In this document: piece after piece, positions 53,068 through 61,245 of the stretch
Layout: every line of letters starts with the position of its first letter
Numbering within the stretch: the stretch's first letter is position 1
From: an uncultured Bacteroidota bacterium
Lineage (GTDB): Bacteria > Bacteroidota > Bacteroidia > Flavobacteriales > Flavobacteriaceae
NCBI GenBank assembly: GCA_902598525.1
Contig: CACKBZ010000001.1
Coordinates: 156,466 to 220,465 of the forward strand
Direction of reading: 5' to 3'
Length of the DNA: 64,000 nt
Made by a program: the position numbers and the translations under genes
Notes under the pieces: generated by a model
Told to the model about the DNA's origin: nothing
What the model saw: only the letters and a program-made list of their open reading frames with translations
Databases searched by the model: none

Positions 53068-53589
53068 ATGAAAAAATTTATTTTAACTATCGCAACACTT
53101 TTATTTTTTGGGTGTACAGGTAACGGTGTTATAGTTACCTTTGATGATGATAAGTCAAATGCTATAAGACAGCATTTTCAAAATTATTTAAACAACGATA
53201 TGGATGGTCTGAAGTCATTATGGTCAGAGGATCTACAAGTGTTTTTAAATAGTGTTGAACCAATTAGTCTTGACGAACTTGTTGGTCTTCTTGAAGCACA
53301 ACACGATACATTTTCGATAACAATGTCTTGGGGTAACAACGAAGATATTGGATACTGGGTTGAAACAGCTAGTTATCCTGGAGATGATTCTTATGACCCA
53401 GCAACAGTAACTCAGACATGGTTTAACTGGATAGCCACAAGTAATTTGACTGGAGAAACAATAACTTTACCTGCTCATATTAGCTTTTTTTGGGGAGATG
53501 ATGGTAAAATAGCAGCAGAATATCATACTTATGATACTGCTGAGATGGAAGCAGCTATAGCTGAAGCCCAAGCTGCAAGTCAACAGTAA
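53068..53589 (+). CDS. NTF2/SnoaL-like lipoprotein 1 of 4
   Basis: A 173-residue lipoprotein with lipobox FFGC (Cys16). The mature part opens with a helix pair, AIRQHFQNYLNNDMDGLKSLWSED, typical of the NTF2-like cone fold, then strands containing FSITMSWGNNEDIGYWVETA, TWFNWIATSNLTGETITLP and HISFFWGDDGKIAAEYHTYD. The fold binds small ligands or acts as a scaffold. No catalytic dyad can be claimed. An alanine/glutamate-rich tail ends the protein. A strong terminator follows, so this gene is its own unit. The neighbouring three genes encode the same class of protein at low mutual identity. Confidence 0.75.
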   Translation: MKKFILTIATLLFFGCTGNGVIVTFDDDKSNAIRQHFQNYLNNDMDGLKSLWSEDLQVFLNSVEPISLDELVGLLEAQHDTFSITMSWGNNEDIGYWVETASYPGDDSYDPATVTQTWFNWIATSNLTGETITLPAHISFFWGDDGKIAAEYHTYDTAEMEAAIAEAQAASQQ

Positions 53590-53606
53590 CATACGCTGAT
53601 CTAATT

Positions 53607-53642
53607 AAAAACCTCTCTATTTATTTATGGAGAGGTTTTTTT
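53607..53642 (+). terminator. Intrinsic terminator after lipoprotein gene 1
   Basis: Stem ACCTCTC (53611-53617) / GAGAGGT (53630-53636) has a 12-base loop, preceded by AAAA and followed by a run of T. It is nearly the same as the terminator at 54181-54213. Confidence 0.85.
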
Positions 53643-53672
53643 GTATATTCATTAAATAAATCAATATATGTT

Positions 53673-54158
53673 ATGAAAAAAATTTTATTAATAATGACTT
53701 TAGGGCTTATGGTCTCATGCTCTAATATTCAGCATCCAGATTATGCAAGAAATCTTGAGACTACAAAACAATGGTTTGAGGTTTTTGTCACCGAGGATCT
53801 TGACGCGACTATGGACTTCTATGCTGATGATGTAGAATATCAGAGTGCATTTTATGGTGGACCCATAATGAATAGAGAAGAGACAAGAGCATATCTTCAA
53901 GGATGGCAAGACGCAATGGAGGATATAACTTGGGAAGCAGAAAACTATCTTCCTGGAGCAGATCCTGAGACTGGAATTCCTAATGGGAGTGTAAGAACTT
54001 ATGGATATTGGTCTGGTACTAATACTGCATCAGGTAAAAGCTTTAGAGGACTATGGTATCATTATTTAACTTTCAATGAAGAAGGTAAAATAGTAAACGG
54101 AGGAGACTTTGGGGATGCTACTGGGCTTGTTATGTCAGTAATGCCTGATCAAGAATAA
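53673..54158 (+). CDS. NTF2/SnoaL-like lipoprotein 2 of 4
   Basis: A 161-residue lipoprotein with lipobox MVSC (Cys16). The SnoaL-like pattern is the clearest of the four: TTKQWFEVFVTEDLDATMDFYADDVEYQ in two parts, then NREETRAYLQGWQDAMEDITWEAENY, GSVRTYGYWSGTNTASGKSF, and a final strand pair WYHYLTFNEEGKIVNGGDFGD. Aspartates D45/D46-type in YADDV are common in SnoaL-like proteins. It is an independent transcription unit flanked by two similar terminators. Function unknown; envelope location is inferred from the lipobox. Confidence 0.8.
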   Translation: MKKILLIMTLGLMVSCSNIQHPDYARNLETTKQWFEVFVTEDLDATMDFYADDVEYQSAFYGGPIMNREETRAYLQGWQDAMEDITWEAENYLPGADPETGIPNGSVRTYGYWSGTNTASGKSFRGLWYHYLTFNEEGKIVNGGDFGDATGLVMSVMPDQE

Positions 54159-54180
54159 TCCAAATAACCTAAATTAAATA

Positions 54181-54213
54181 AACCTTTCTATTGAAAAATG
54201 GAGAGGTTTTTTT
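54181..54213 (+). terminator. Intrinsic terminator after lipoprotein gene 2
   Basis: AACCTTTC / GAGAGGTT stem (one T-G wobble) has a 12-base loop and a trailing T run. Sequence and the downstream TATATTCA...AAATCAAT leader closely resemble the 53607-53672 segment, suggesting duplication of gene plus flank. Confidence 0.82.
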
Positions 54214-54243
54214 ATATTCAATAATTAAATCAATTTACTAATT

Positions 54244-54786
54244 ATGAAAAAATTTACTTTTATATTAATGTCATTGCTTTTATTGGCATGTGAACAACCC
54301 GTTGATACTGACACAGTTGGTGTAGTAAAAATGGATGATGAAAAATCCCAAAAAATTCTTGATGGGATCATGAATTATATGGCTTATGGTACTGATGAGT
54401 ATGATGAGAAATTGGGACAAGATTATATATCTCAAGAAATCTCTGGTAGTACTTCTATTCCTGGAACTGAGGTTAACATTGAATCATATTCTCAAACAGC
54501 TGCTATGCATCATAGTCTTTTTGATAATATTCAAATGGGAGTTCCTGGAGGTGATACACCAGGTGTAATCCAAACTGTTTATTATGACGAACCATACGGA
54601 ACATGGTCTCATTATTGGGGACTTTGGTCTGCTACAGGAAAAATTACTGGAAATGAAACATCTCAATTTATTCACCTTAATTGGCAATGGGATGATAATG
54701 GAAATATAATATCTCACAACATACATGTTGATGGAAAAGATATTCTAGGAGAAATGGCTGCAGCTGAAGCTTCTGGATCTGAATAA
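54244..54786 (+). CDS. NTF2/SnoaL-like lipoprotein 3 of 4
   Basis: A 180-residue lipoprotein with lipobox LLAC (Cys16). The region after the lipobox, VVKMDDEKSQKILDGIMNYM, parallels the VTFDDDKSNAIRQHFQNYL of lipoprotein 1, showing paralogy. Later strands contain GTWSHYWGLWSATGKITGNE and FIHLNWQWDDNGNIISHNIHVD, which parallel the WIATSNLTGE and FFWGDDGKIAAEYHTYD strands of copy 1. It ends with an Ala/Glu-rich tail as copy 1 does. Only 9 bases separate it from gene 4, so genes 3 and 4 form one transcript. Confidence 0.77.
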   Translation: MKKFTFILMSLLLLACEQPVDTDTVGVVKMDDEKSQKILDGIMNYMAYGTDEYDEKLGQDYISQEISGSTSIPGTEVNIESYSQTAAMHHSLFDNIQMGVPGGDTPGVIQTVYYDEPYGTWSHYWGLWSATGKITGNETSQFIHLNWQWDDNGNIISHNIHVDGKDILGEMAAAEASGSE

Positions 54787-54795
54787 TCTATAATT

Positions 54796-55305
54796 ATGAA
54801 AAAAATAATTTTATTATCTATATTAAGTTTTTCACTATTATCGTGTGAAACTTCTGTATCAGAAAAAATTGGCGGTGAATGGCTAATGGAGGGTTCTCGT
54901 CTTGGAAAAGGTTATATGATTGGAGACCAAAAAGATTCTGATATTGCAATAAAGTTTATGGATGCGTATGAAAATATGGATGCTCAGTTAATGACAGAAT
55001 TATCTGCAGATATAGTTAAATTTCATCCTGCTGACATAGGCGGAGTATTTGATGTAGATATGACTAATACTGATTTTATAGTTGAAAGACAATCTAATTG
55101 GGATTCAATATCAAGAAATTATATTTTTATAATGCCACTTAATATGGAAGATTCTGATGGAAGGCTCGTAACAACTGCATTTGAAGAGACACGCTATATT
55201 AAAGATGGTTCAACTGAAACAAACATATTTTATGAGAGGTTGTATATAAATGAACAAGACCTAGTTGCTAGAGTTGTTCAATATAGCAGACCTCCGAATG
55301 AATAA
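54796..55305 (+). CDS. NTF2/SnoaL-like lipoprotein 4 of 4
   Basis: A 169-residue lipoprotein with lipobox LLSC (Cys17). After a 35-residue spacer it has DIAIKFMDAYENMDAQLMTEL, the NTF2-like first helices, then SADIVKFHPADIGGVFDVDMT, a helical WDSISRNYIFI and the paired strands GRLVTTAFEETRYI and NIFYERLYINEQDLVARVVQY. It is the most divergent of the four but shares the same arrangement. It shares a transcript with gene 3 and is followed by a bidirectional terminator. Confidence 0.75.
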   Translation: MKKIILLSILSFSLLSCETSVSEKIGGEWLMEGSRLGKGYMIGDQKDSDIAIKFMDAYENMDAQLMTELSADIVKFHPADIGGVFDVDMTNTDFIVERQSNWDSISRNYIFIMPLNMEDSDGRLVTTAFEETRYIKDGSTETNIFYERLYINEQDLVARVVQYSRPPNE

Positions 55306-55323
55306 CCTGTTTGTAATAATTAT

Positions 55324-55360
55324 AAAAAACCCACTTGAAATAAATTAGGTGGGTTTTTTT
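55324..55360. terminator. Bidirectional terminator between lipoprotein 4 and the SDR gene
   Basis: CCCAC (55330-55334) / GTGGG (55349-55353) is extended by flanking A and T runs that pair with each other. Its right arm touches the SDR stop codon on the minus strand, so it serves both converging genes. Confidence 0.83.
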
Positions 55361-56144
55361 ATATAATTGACCCCATACTACCTCCATCAACTCTGATTGA
55401 AGCTCCATTTGTTCCAGACGAAAGAGGGCTTGAGAAATATAAAATTGTATTAGCAACTTCTTTAACACTAAGAAATCTTGAGATCAAGGATGAATCTCTT
55501 ATATCTTTAAAAAATTCTCTTTCAACTTGATCTTTTGTTTTATTCTCTCTTTTCGCTGTTTCCTCTAGAAATTTTTTTGATCCTTCAGTTAAAGTTGAGC
55601 CAGGAATAATAGTATTTACAGTAACATTGGAGCCTTTAGTTAATTTTGCTAACCCACTTGAAAATACACTTACAGATGCCTTTGAAACACTATATCTTAG
55701 AAGATCACCTGGAACTAAAGTTGAGCATTCAGATGAGATAAATAATATTCTGCCCCAATTTCTGTTGATCATTTTTGGTAAAAAATGCTTAGATAATTTT
55801 ACACCACTCATTAAATTAACTTGAATGTGGTCTGACCAATCATCTGGTGTCTCATCCTTAAAATCTTTACCTCTAAAAATTCCAACATTATTTACTAAAA
55901 TATCAATATCATTAGGAAGTTTTTTAATTAAGCTGTTAATATTAGACTCATCAGAAAAATCTGCTGTAATACCCTTTACATTTGGATTATTCAGCTCAGA
56001 AATTGCCTCATTAACACTTTTATCAGTTCTTCCATTAATAATTACTGAAGCACCTTCTTTTAAGAAAAGTTTTGCTGTTTCAAAACCAATTCCTTTTGTT
56101 GATCCTGATATAAATACCTTTTTATTTTTAAGATTTAAATCCAC
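55359..56144 (-). CDS. Short-chain dehydrogenase/reductase
   Basis: A 261-residue classical SDR. The cofactor motif VFISGSTKGIGFETAK (TGxxxGxG) is near 10-25, NNVGIF is the NNAG variant, and the catalytic residues are Ser in ILFISSECS and the YxxxK in RYSVSKASV. The C-terminal NTIIPGST and NGASIRVDGGSM complete the family pattern. The start is GTG at 56144. It is 7 bases downstream of the dioxygenase gene and likely co-transcribed. A role oxidising the hydroxylated product of that dioxygenase is conceivable but not shown. Confidence 0.92.
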   Translation of the reverse strand: MDLNLKNKKVFISGSTKGIGFETAKLFLKEGASVIINGRTDKSVNEAISELNNPNVKGITADFSDESNINSLIKKLPNDIDILVNNVGIFRGKDFKDETPDDWSDHIQVNLMSGVKLSKHFLPKMINRNWGRILFISSECSTLVPGDLLRYSVSKASVSVFSSGLAKLTKGSNVTVNTIIPGSTLTEGSKKFLEETAKRENKTKDQVEREFFKDIRDSSLISRFLSVKEVANTILYFSSPLSSGTNGASIRVDGGSMGSII

Positions 56145-56151
56145 TAGAAAT

Positions 56152-57108
56152 TTACCATTTTTTTAAACCTAGAATTTTTTCACCAAGTTTTGAAAGATTG
56201 GCAGTTTTATATTTTTTTTGTTCCCAATTTCTCGGATCTCCTGGAAATGCGTAACCTTCAGGTGCAATCCTATTTCTCCAAGAATTAATTCTCCACTGAA
56301 CTAATTCAGCATCATCTTCTTGCGCTGGCATCATTGATATATACTGAGCAATTCTAACTTTATCTTTTGAATTATTAGGCCTAATACCATGTGGTTGAGT
56401 GCTATTAAAAATTAATAAATCTCCAACTTCAAGGGAAACCTTAACTATCTTATTTTCAAGTCCATTTATATCTGGTTTAAACTTATCTCTGTCCTCTGGT
56501 TGAGAAAGTTTCCACTTTTCATAATTTCGATATAACCAAGGAATACATTGAAACCCACCCATATTTTGATCTTTTTGATCAGATAATGCTAAAACACCTT
56601 GAACGTTTTGAGGTTTTGTATCAGGATCATAATCCCAATGAATGAATCCTTGGTATTCGTATCCTGGTCTTATTGGAAAATTAAGATTAGCTCTATCAAT
56701 AGTCACCCATAATTTCTCTGTTCCCCATATATCTACAAATGCATCATAAACTTTTTGGTATTGTCGGTTATTCCACAAGTGCTGATTATTATATACCTCC
56801 ACCATACCTGTTCCAGCAAGTTCTTTCATTTGCATTTCTGCTCTTGCATCAGCATACCATGTTGAAGGATCTTTAGGATCTTTATCATCAAATTCCCAAA
56901 TAAATTTAGCAGTATCTATTGCTTGTTCTTTAGGGACAGCATTTTTTATAACTATATATCCATTGTCTTTCCAAAATTTCCAGTCTTGAATTGTAAGAAC
57001 CCTTAAAGAATCTTCAGTTGCATCAGTCCTAAGTTTTTTAACAGAACTTTTTGCTGTAGATGGATTTCCTGGAATTTCTTTGTGATCATTTTTTTTAATC
57101 ATAGCCAT
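56152..57108 (-). CDS. Phytanoyl-CoA dioxygenase (PhyH)-family Fe(II)/2-oxoglutarate oxygenase
   Basis: A 318-residue protein with a jelly-roll oxygenase core. The metal triad appears as HWDYDP (HxD) near 160 and the distal His in STQPHGIRPNN, with the 2-oxoglutarate-binding Arg in KDKVRIAQYISMM. FWKDNGYIVIKNAVPKEQAID is the family's N-terminal helix-strand. It hydroxylates a small molecule using O2 and 2-oxoglutarate; the substrate is unknown. It is divergent from the GH109-like gene (56 bases between starts) and co-directional with the SDR. Confidence 0.9.
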   Translation of the reverse strand: MAMIKKNDHKEIPGNPSTAKSSVKKLRTDATEDSLRVLTIQDWKFWKDNGYIVIKNAVPKEQAIDTAKFIWEFDDKDPKDPSTWYADARAEMQMKELAGTGMVEVYNNQHLWNNRQYQKVYDAFVDIWGTEKLWVTIDRANLNFPIRPGYEYQGFIHWDYDPDTKPQNVQGVLALSDQKDQNMGGFQCIPWLYRNYEKWKLSQPEDRDKFKPDINGLENKIVKVSLEVGDLLIFNSTQPHGIRPNNSKDKVRIAQYISMMPAQEDDAELVQWRINSWRNRIAPEGYAFPGDPRNWEQKKYKTANLSKLGEKILGLKKW

Positions 57109-57152
57109 AATGATAGTTTTTTACTAATTTAAACAAACAAAATCAATTTCTT

Positions 57153-57160
57153 TAAATTTG
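57153..57160 (+). promoter_or_regulatory. Putative -7 box of the GH109-like operon
   Basis: TAAATTTG matches the consensus exactly and ends 4 bases before the ATG at 57165, again predicting a leaderless message. The -33 TTG is not evident. Confidence 0.42.
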
Positions 57161-57164
57161 ATAT

Positions 57165-58541
57165 ATGTCAAAATTTGATCGTAGAAACTTTATTAAAAAA
57201 ACATCTTTAACTGCAGCATTTGCATCATCCTATGTTTATTCATCAGAAAAGTTAAGAAAAAATGAACAAAAATATATGGGAGATTTTAGCGCTCCTAAAT
57301 TAAAAACAATAAAAGCTGCTTTTCTAGGTGTTGGTTATAGAGGCAAAGGCCATTTAAAACTTTTTTCGTCACTACCAGGGACTGAAGTCGTAGGTATATC
57401 TGATTTATATGAAGACAATATTTCAAGGTCCATTAAGATTTTAGAAAATATGAATATCTCAACTGATTTAATTAAAACTTATTGGGGAAATGAAAAGAAG
57501 TGGAAGTCAATGCTTAGTGAAGTAAAACCAGATATAGTATTTATTTCTACTGATTGGAATAGTCACGGTAAAATGGCAATTGAATCAATGAAAAAAGGAG
57601 CACACGCTTTTGTTGAAGTACCTCTTGCAATGACAATAAAAGAATTATGGGAAATTGTAGATACTTCTGAAAAATTTAAAAAGCATTGTATGATGATGGA
57701 AAATGTTAATTATGGTCGAGAGGAATTAATGTTCTTAAATATAATTAGAAATGGAAAGCTTGGAGAACTTCTTCATGGTGAAGCTGCTTACATTCATGAT
57801 TTAAGATTTCAAATGAATGAAGAGGAAAGAGGAACTGGATCTTGGAGAACCTTAGAGTATGAAAAGCGAAGAGGAAATTTATACCCTACACATGGCTTAG
57901 GACCTGTATCACAGTATATGAATTTATTAAGATCCGAGGATACTTTTAAGTCATTAGTTTCATTATCTTCTCCAGCATTAGGGAGAAAAAAATTCGGTGA
58001 AGAAAATTTTCCATCTAATCATAAGTGGAATAAACTAAATTATCAAAATGGTGATATAAATACTTCAATTATTAAGACTTACCTTGGTAGAACAATTATG
58101 GTTCAGTGGGATGAGACAAGCCCAAGACCCTATACTAGGTTAAATTTAATTCAAGGTACTAAAGGAATTCTAGCTGGTGGTCCTACCAGGGCTGCATTTG
58201 ACAATGGATTTGAAAATTATTCAAATGATGCAGAAAAATGGATTACAGGTAAAGGGATTGAACAACTTTATGAAAAATTTGATCATCCATTATACAAAAG
58301 ATTAAATAGCAAGACAAAATACTCTGGGCATGGTGGTATGGATGGCATTATGATGTATAGGATTGTTGAGTGTCTTCAAAATGGATTGCCTCTTGATCAA
58401 AATGTTTATGAAGGGTCTGCTTGGAGTTCATTGATTGAGTTAACTTCTAAATCTGTTAATAACGACGGACACCCTCAAAATTTCCCAGACTTTACAAGAG
58501 GAGATTGGGTAAACACTAAAAAATTTGATATTATTTCTTGA
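57165..58541 (+). CDS. GH109-like NAD-dependent glycosidase / Gfo-Idh-MocA-fold protein, Tat-exported
   Basis: A 458-residue protein with a Tat-type signal (DRRNFIKKTSLTAAFASS). The Rossmann motif is FLGVGYRGKGHLKLF. Instead of EKP it has FVEVPLAM, as in GH109 alpha-N-acetylgalactosaminidases. Other GH109 traits are MMMENVNYGREELM, RRGNLYPTHGLGPVSQYM, GHGGMDGIMMYRIVECL and VYEGSAWSSLIELT. Such enzymes use bound NAD for a transient oxidation during glycoside cleavage. The substrate (alpha-GalNAc or another) is unproven. Its TGA overlaps the ATG of the sugar kinase gene, tying the two functionally. Confidence 0.85.
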   Translation: MSKFDRRNFIKKTSLTAAFASSYVYSSEKLRKNEQKYMGDFSAPKLKTIKAAFLGVGYRGKGHLKLFSSLPGTEVVGISDLYEDNISRSIKILENMNISTDLIKTYWGNEKKWKSMLSEVKPDIVFISTDWNSHGKMAIESMKKGAHAFVEVPLAMTIKELWEIVDTSEKFKKHCMMMENVNYGREELMFLNIIRNGKLGELLHGEAAYIHDLRFQMNEEERGTGSWRTLEYEKRRGNLYPTHGLGPVSQYMNLLRSEDTFKSLVSLSSPALGRKKFGEENFPSNHKWNKLNYQNGDINTSIIKTYLGRTIMVQWDETSPRPYTRLNLIQGTKGILAGGPTRAAFDNGFENYSNDAEKWITGKGIEQLYEKFDHPLYKRLNSKTKYSGHGGMDGIMMYRIVECLQNGLPLDQNVYEGSAWSSLIELTSKSVNNDGHPQNFPDFTRGDWVNTKKFDIIS

Positions 58542-59620
58542 TGTATAACAAGATAGTTTCGAAAGCTCCAGGAAGAGTTTGCCTGTTTGGTGACCATCAA
58601 GATTATCTTGGACTCCCAATAATTGCCACCACAATAAATAATGAGATTAAAATTGAGGCTATACAAAATACTTCAAAGCAATTTAGAATTAATAAAAAAG
58701 ATATAGATTCTACCGATGTTATACCTATAAATTTAAAATTTCATTCTAATGAGAAAGATTTTTTAAAAATTGCTTTAAAAGTATTAAAGGAATACGGCTG
58801 TAACCCTAGCACCGGATATGATATTAATATTACAAGTACAATTCCTATAAACTCAGGTCTTTCGAGTTCATCTGCATTAATTGTTGCTTGGGTTAATTTT
58901 CTATTAGTAACATTTACTAATTATAAAGTAACCCCTAATTTATTAGCTGAGATATCATATAGAATAGAAGTTGAAGAGATGGGTGGTTCTGGTGGAAAAA
59001 TGGATCAGTATACAATTGCTAATGGTAAGACAATTTATCTAGATACTATAACTAATCGTATAATTCCTTTTAATCATAAACTGTGTGATATGATTATTGG
59101 TGTTTCAAATCAGAGCAAGGATACACAGGGACTCTTAAAAAAACTCAAGGAAAACGCTCTTAAGTCGATTCAGATAGTAAATAATAATATTAAGAATTTT
59201 AGTTTTAAAAATATTGATAATATAAATTTGGATCAGTGCTTACCATTTCTAGATGATCATTTAAAACCATTTTTTAAGGCAGCTGTAGGTAACTATAAAA
59301 TTACAATTGAAGCTAAAAATGAATTCAAAAAAGGGAAACTAAACGTTAAAAAGATTGCTGATTTAATGAATATGCATCATAGTTTTTTAAAAAATGATTT
59401 AAATATTACTACTCCAGAAATTGATAAAATGATAGATATAGCAATAGGTAATGGGGCAATTGGTTCTAAAATTGTTGGTTCAGGTGGAGGAGGTTCTATA
59501 GTATGTCTTTCAGATAATGAATCTTGTTCACGTCAAATTTTAGAAGAACTAATAAAATTTGGTGCTAAAAAGGCATTTATTGCAAATATTGGTAAAGGTC
59601 CAAGAATTTCTTATGAGTAA
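58541..59620 (+). CDS. GHMP-family sugar kinase (galactokinase/mevalonate-kinase-like)
   Basis: A 359-residue kinase starting at ATG 58541 in a TGATG overlap. Motif 1, APGRVCLFGDHQDYLGLPI, resembles galactokinase GRxNLIGEHTDY with D-H-Q. The ATP-binding motif 2 is IPINSGLSSSSALIVAW. EMGGSGGKMDQY holds the catalytic Asp region, and the C-terminal motif 3 is KIVGSGGGGSIVCL. These match GHMP kinases that phosphorylate sugars at C1. Given the upstream GH109-like gene and downstream nucleotidyltransferase, a hexosamine or other sugar-1-kinase is the best guess. Galactokinase proper is possible. Confidence 0.87.
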   Translation: MYNKIVSKAPGRVCLFGDHQDYLGLPIIATTINNEIKIEAIQNTSKQFRINKKDIDSTDVIPINLKFHSNEKDFLKIALKVLKEYGCNPSTGYDINITSTIPINSGLSSSSALIVAWVNFLLVTFTNYKVTPNLLAEISYRIEVEEMGGSGGKMDQYTIANGKTIYLDTITNRIIPFNHKLCDMIIGVSNQSKDTQGLLKKLKENALKSIQIVNNNIKNFSFKNIDNINLDQCLPFLDDHLKPFFKAAVGNYKITIEAKNEFKKGKLNVKKIADLMNMHHSFLKNDLNITTPEIDKMIDIAIGNGAIGSKIVGSGGGGSIVCLSDNESCSRQILEELIKFGAKKAFIANIGKGPRISYE

Positions 59621-60437
59621 TATTCCTATGATCATAATGGCTGCTGGTGTCTCATCTAGAATGAAAGCTTCTATGAATAATTCCAATCTATCAGACGAAC
59701 AAATTTTACAGTCTAACAATATTGCTAAGGGTTTCATTCGTATAGGTAAGAAAGATGAAACCTTGATTTATCATATTATTAAGAACTCAATAGCTTCAAA
59801 AATTAGTGACTTTTTTATAATACTATCAAAAGATTCAATCGAGTTTCAGAGTTATTTAAAGGAAATTGAAAAGAAATTAACCGTAAAAATAAAATTTGCT
59901 TTTCAGGATTATTACGGCAAAAAAAAACCAATGGGGACTGCCGACGCTATTTTTCAAGCCATGAATCAATTTCCAGAGTTAAAAACATCTAGATTTTTAG
60001 TATGTAATTCTGATAATCTTTACTCAACTAAAGTAATTAAGATATTAAAATCTGAATCAGTTTATAATTCAATGATTGCTTACAACTCTGATTGTCTTGA
60101 GTTTAGTGACGAAAAACTATCCTCTTTTTCAGTTTTAGAGATAAAAAATAATTTTTTACATAAGATTACTGAAAAGCCAAATATTGATATGATTAAGACA
60201 GATTTTAATAAAAAATTTATTAGTATGAATATTTTCTCATTTTTTGGAGACCAGATATATGAGTACTTAAGTAACTGTGAGATAAATAAGTACAGAGGTG
60301 AAAAAGAAATTGCTTCTGCTATTCAAAATATGGTAAATGATAAAAAAGAATCAATTAAAACTTTTAAAATTTGTGAACATGTACCTGACTTAACAATTAA
60401 AGATGATATCGAATTGTTAAATAGATTTTTAAAATAA
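59613..60437 (+). CDS. Sugar-1-phosphate nucleotidyltransferase-like protein
   Basis: A 274-residue Rossmann-like NTP transferase (ATG at 59613, MSNIPMIIMAAGVSSRMK). An in-frame ATG 54 bases earlier lies inside the kinase gene and precedes no conserved sequence. The pyrophosphorylase signature AAGVSSRM is intact, but between Arg and the usual Lys an insertion of about 20 residues precedes KGFIRIGKKDETLI. KKPMGTADAIFQAM (the PxGTA motif) and VCNSDNLYS (metal-binding Asp) follow. It probably activates the sugar-1-phosphate made by the kinase with which it overlaps by 8 bases. Confidence 0.85.
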   Translation: MSNIPMIIMAAGVSSRMKASMNNSNLSDEQILQSNNIAKGFIRIGKKDETLIYHIIKNSIASKISDFFIILSKDSIEFQSYLKEIEKKLTVKIKFAFQDYYGKKKPMGTADAIFQAMNQFPELKTSRFLVCNSDNLYSTKVIKILKSESVYNSMIAYNSDCLEFSDEKLSSFSVLEIKNNFLHKITEKPNIDMIKTDFNKKFISMNIFSFFGDQIYEYLSNCEINKYRGEKEIASAIQNMVNDKKESIKTFKICEHVPDLTIKDDIELLNRFLK

Positions 60438-60476
60438 AATTAACTACAATTAAAATTATAAGATACCATATGATAT

Positions 60477-60484
60477 TATCTTTG
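60477..60484 (+). promoter_or_regulatory. Putative -7 box of msrA
   Basis: TATCTTTG matches TAnnTTTG, 17 bases before the ATG at 60502. No -33 TTG at proper spacing. Confidence 0.35.
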
Positions 60485-60501
60485 TTCTTAATCTATTATT
60501 T

Positions 60502-61161
60502 ATGAAAAAATTTATAACTACTTTTCTAGTACTTTTTATCTCATGCGATATAAGCTCACAAAAAGCAATTGACAACCCCACTCCAGTAAATCAAATAGAA
60601 AATAATCGGTATTTAGGTATGAGTAGGGCGTATTTTGCCTCCGGATGCTTTTGGTGTGTTGAAACAATATATGAGAGTTTAGATGGAGTTGAAGAAGTAT
60701 ACTCTGGTTATGCGGGTGGTCTAACAATTAACCCAAATTATTATCAGGTTATTTCAGGTAAGACCGGACATGCTGAAGCTATTGAGATAATTTATGATAA
60801 TGACATAGTTTCATTCGAGACTCTTTTGAAGGTTTTCTTTGATTCTCATGATCCTACTACTCCAAATAGACAAGGTCCTGATTATGGATCTCAATACAGA
60901 TCAATTGCATTTTACACAAATGATGACGAAAAAGAAAAAATTAAAAACTATATTAATTTTTTATCAACAAATTCAATTTTCGGTAAGAAAATTATAACTG
61001 AGTTGAAAGAAATAGATAAATTTTACTATGCTGAAGAATATCATCAAGATTTTGAAAAAAAGAATCCATACAGTCCTTACATTCAAAATGTTTCAATACC
61101 AAGATTTAATAGATTTAAAGAAAAAGCATCCAATTACGTTAAAATAAATGATAACCATTAA
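60502..61161 (+). CDS. msrA: Peptide-methionine (S)-S-oxide reductase, lipoprotein form
   Basis: A 219-residue MsrA with a lipobox-like start (LFISC, Cys15), so it is probably exported to repair oxidised envelope proteins. The catalytic FASGCFWCVETIYESLDGV has the nucleophilic Cys followed by FW, then YSGYAGG, TGHAEAIEI, FFDSHDPTTPNRQGPDYGSQYRS in two parts, and YHQDFEKKNPYSPY. The second Cys of CFWC is a possible extra resolving residue. It complements the oxyR/sodC neighbourhood 13 kb away. It stands alone with its own promoter-like sequence. Confidence 0.94.
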   Translation: MKKFITTFLVLFISCDISSQKAIDNPTPVNQIENNRYLGMSRAYFASGCFWCVETIYESLDGVEEVYSGYAGGLTINPNYYQVISGKTGHAEAIEIIYDNDIVSFETLLKVFFDSHDPTTPNRQGPDYGSQYRSIAFYTNDDEKEKIKNYINFLSTNSIFGKKIITELKEIDKFYYAEEYHQDFEKKNPYSPYIQNVSIPRFNRFKEKASNYVKINDNH

Positions 61162-61245
61162 ATTAATTTTTCTCATTTTTATTGTTTTTACCCCCTCATA
61201 TTCAAAAAAAAAGTTATTATATAGGAAGACTTAAAATTTCAAATT

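Noticed and set aside
61148..61234. A 28-codon frame overlapping the msrA end, encoding a hydrophobic stretch followed by KKKLLYRKT.
   Set aside because: It has no promoter-like sequence or partner, resembles a random hydrophobic run in AT-rich DNA, and lacks the clean helix length of the 52092-52178 candidate.
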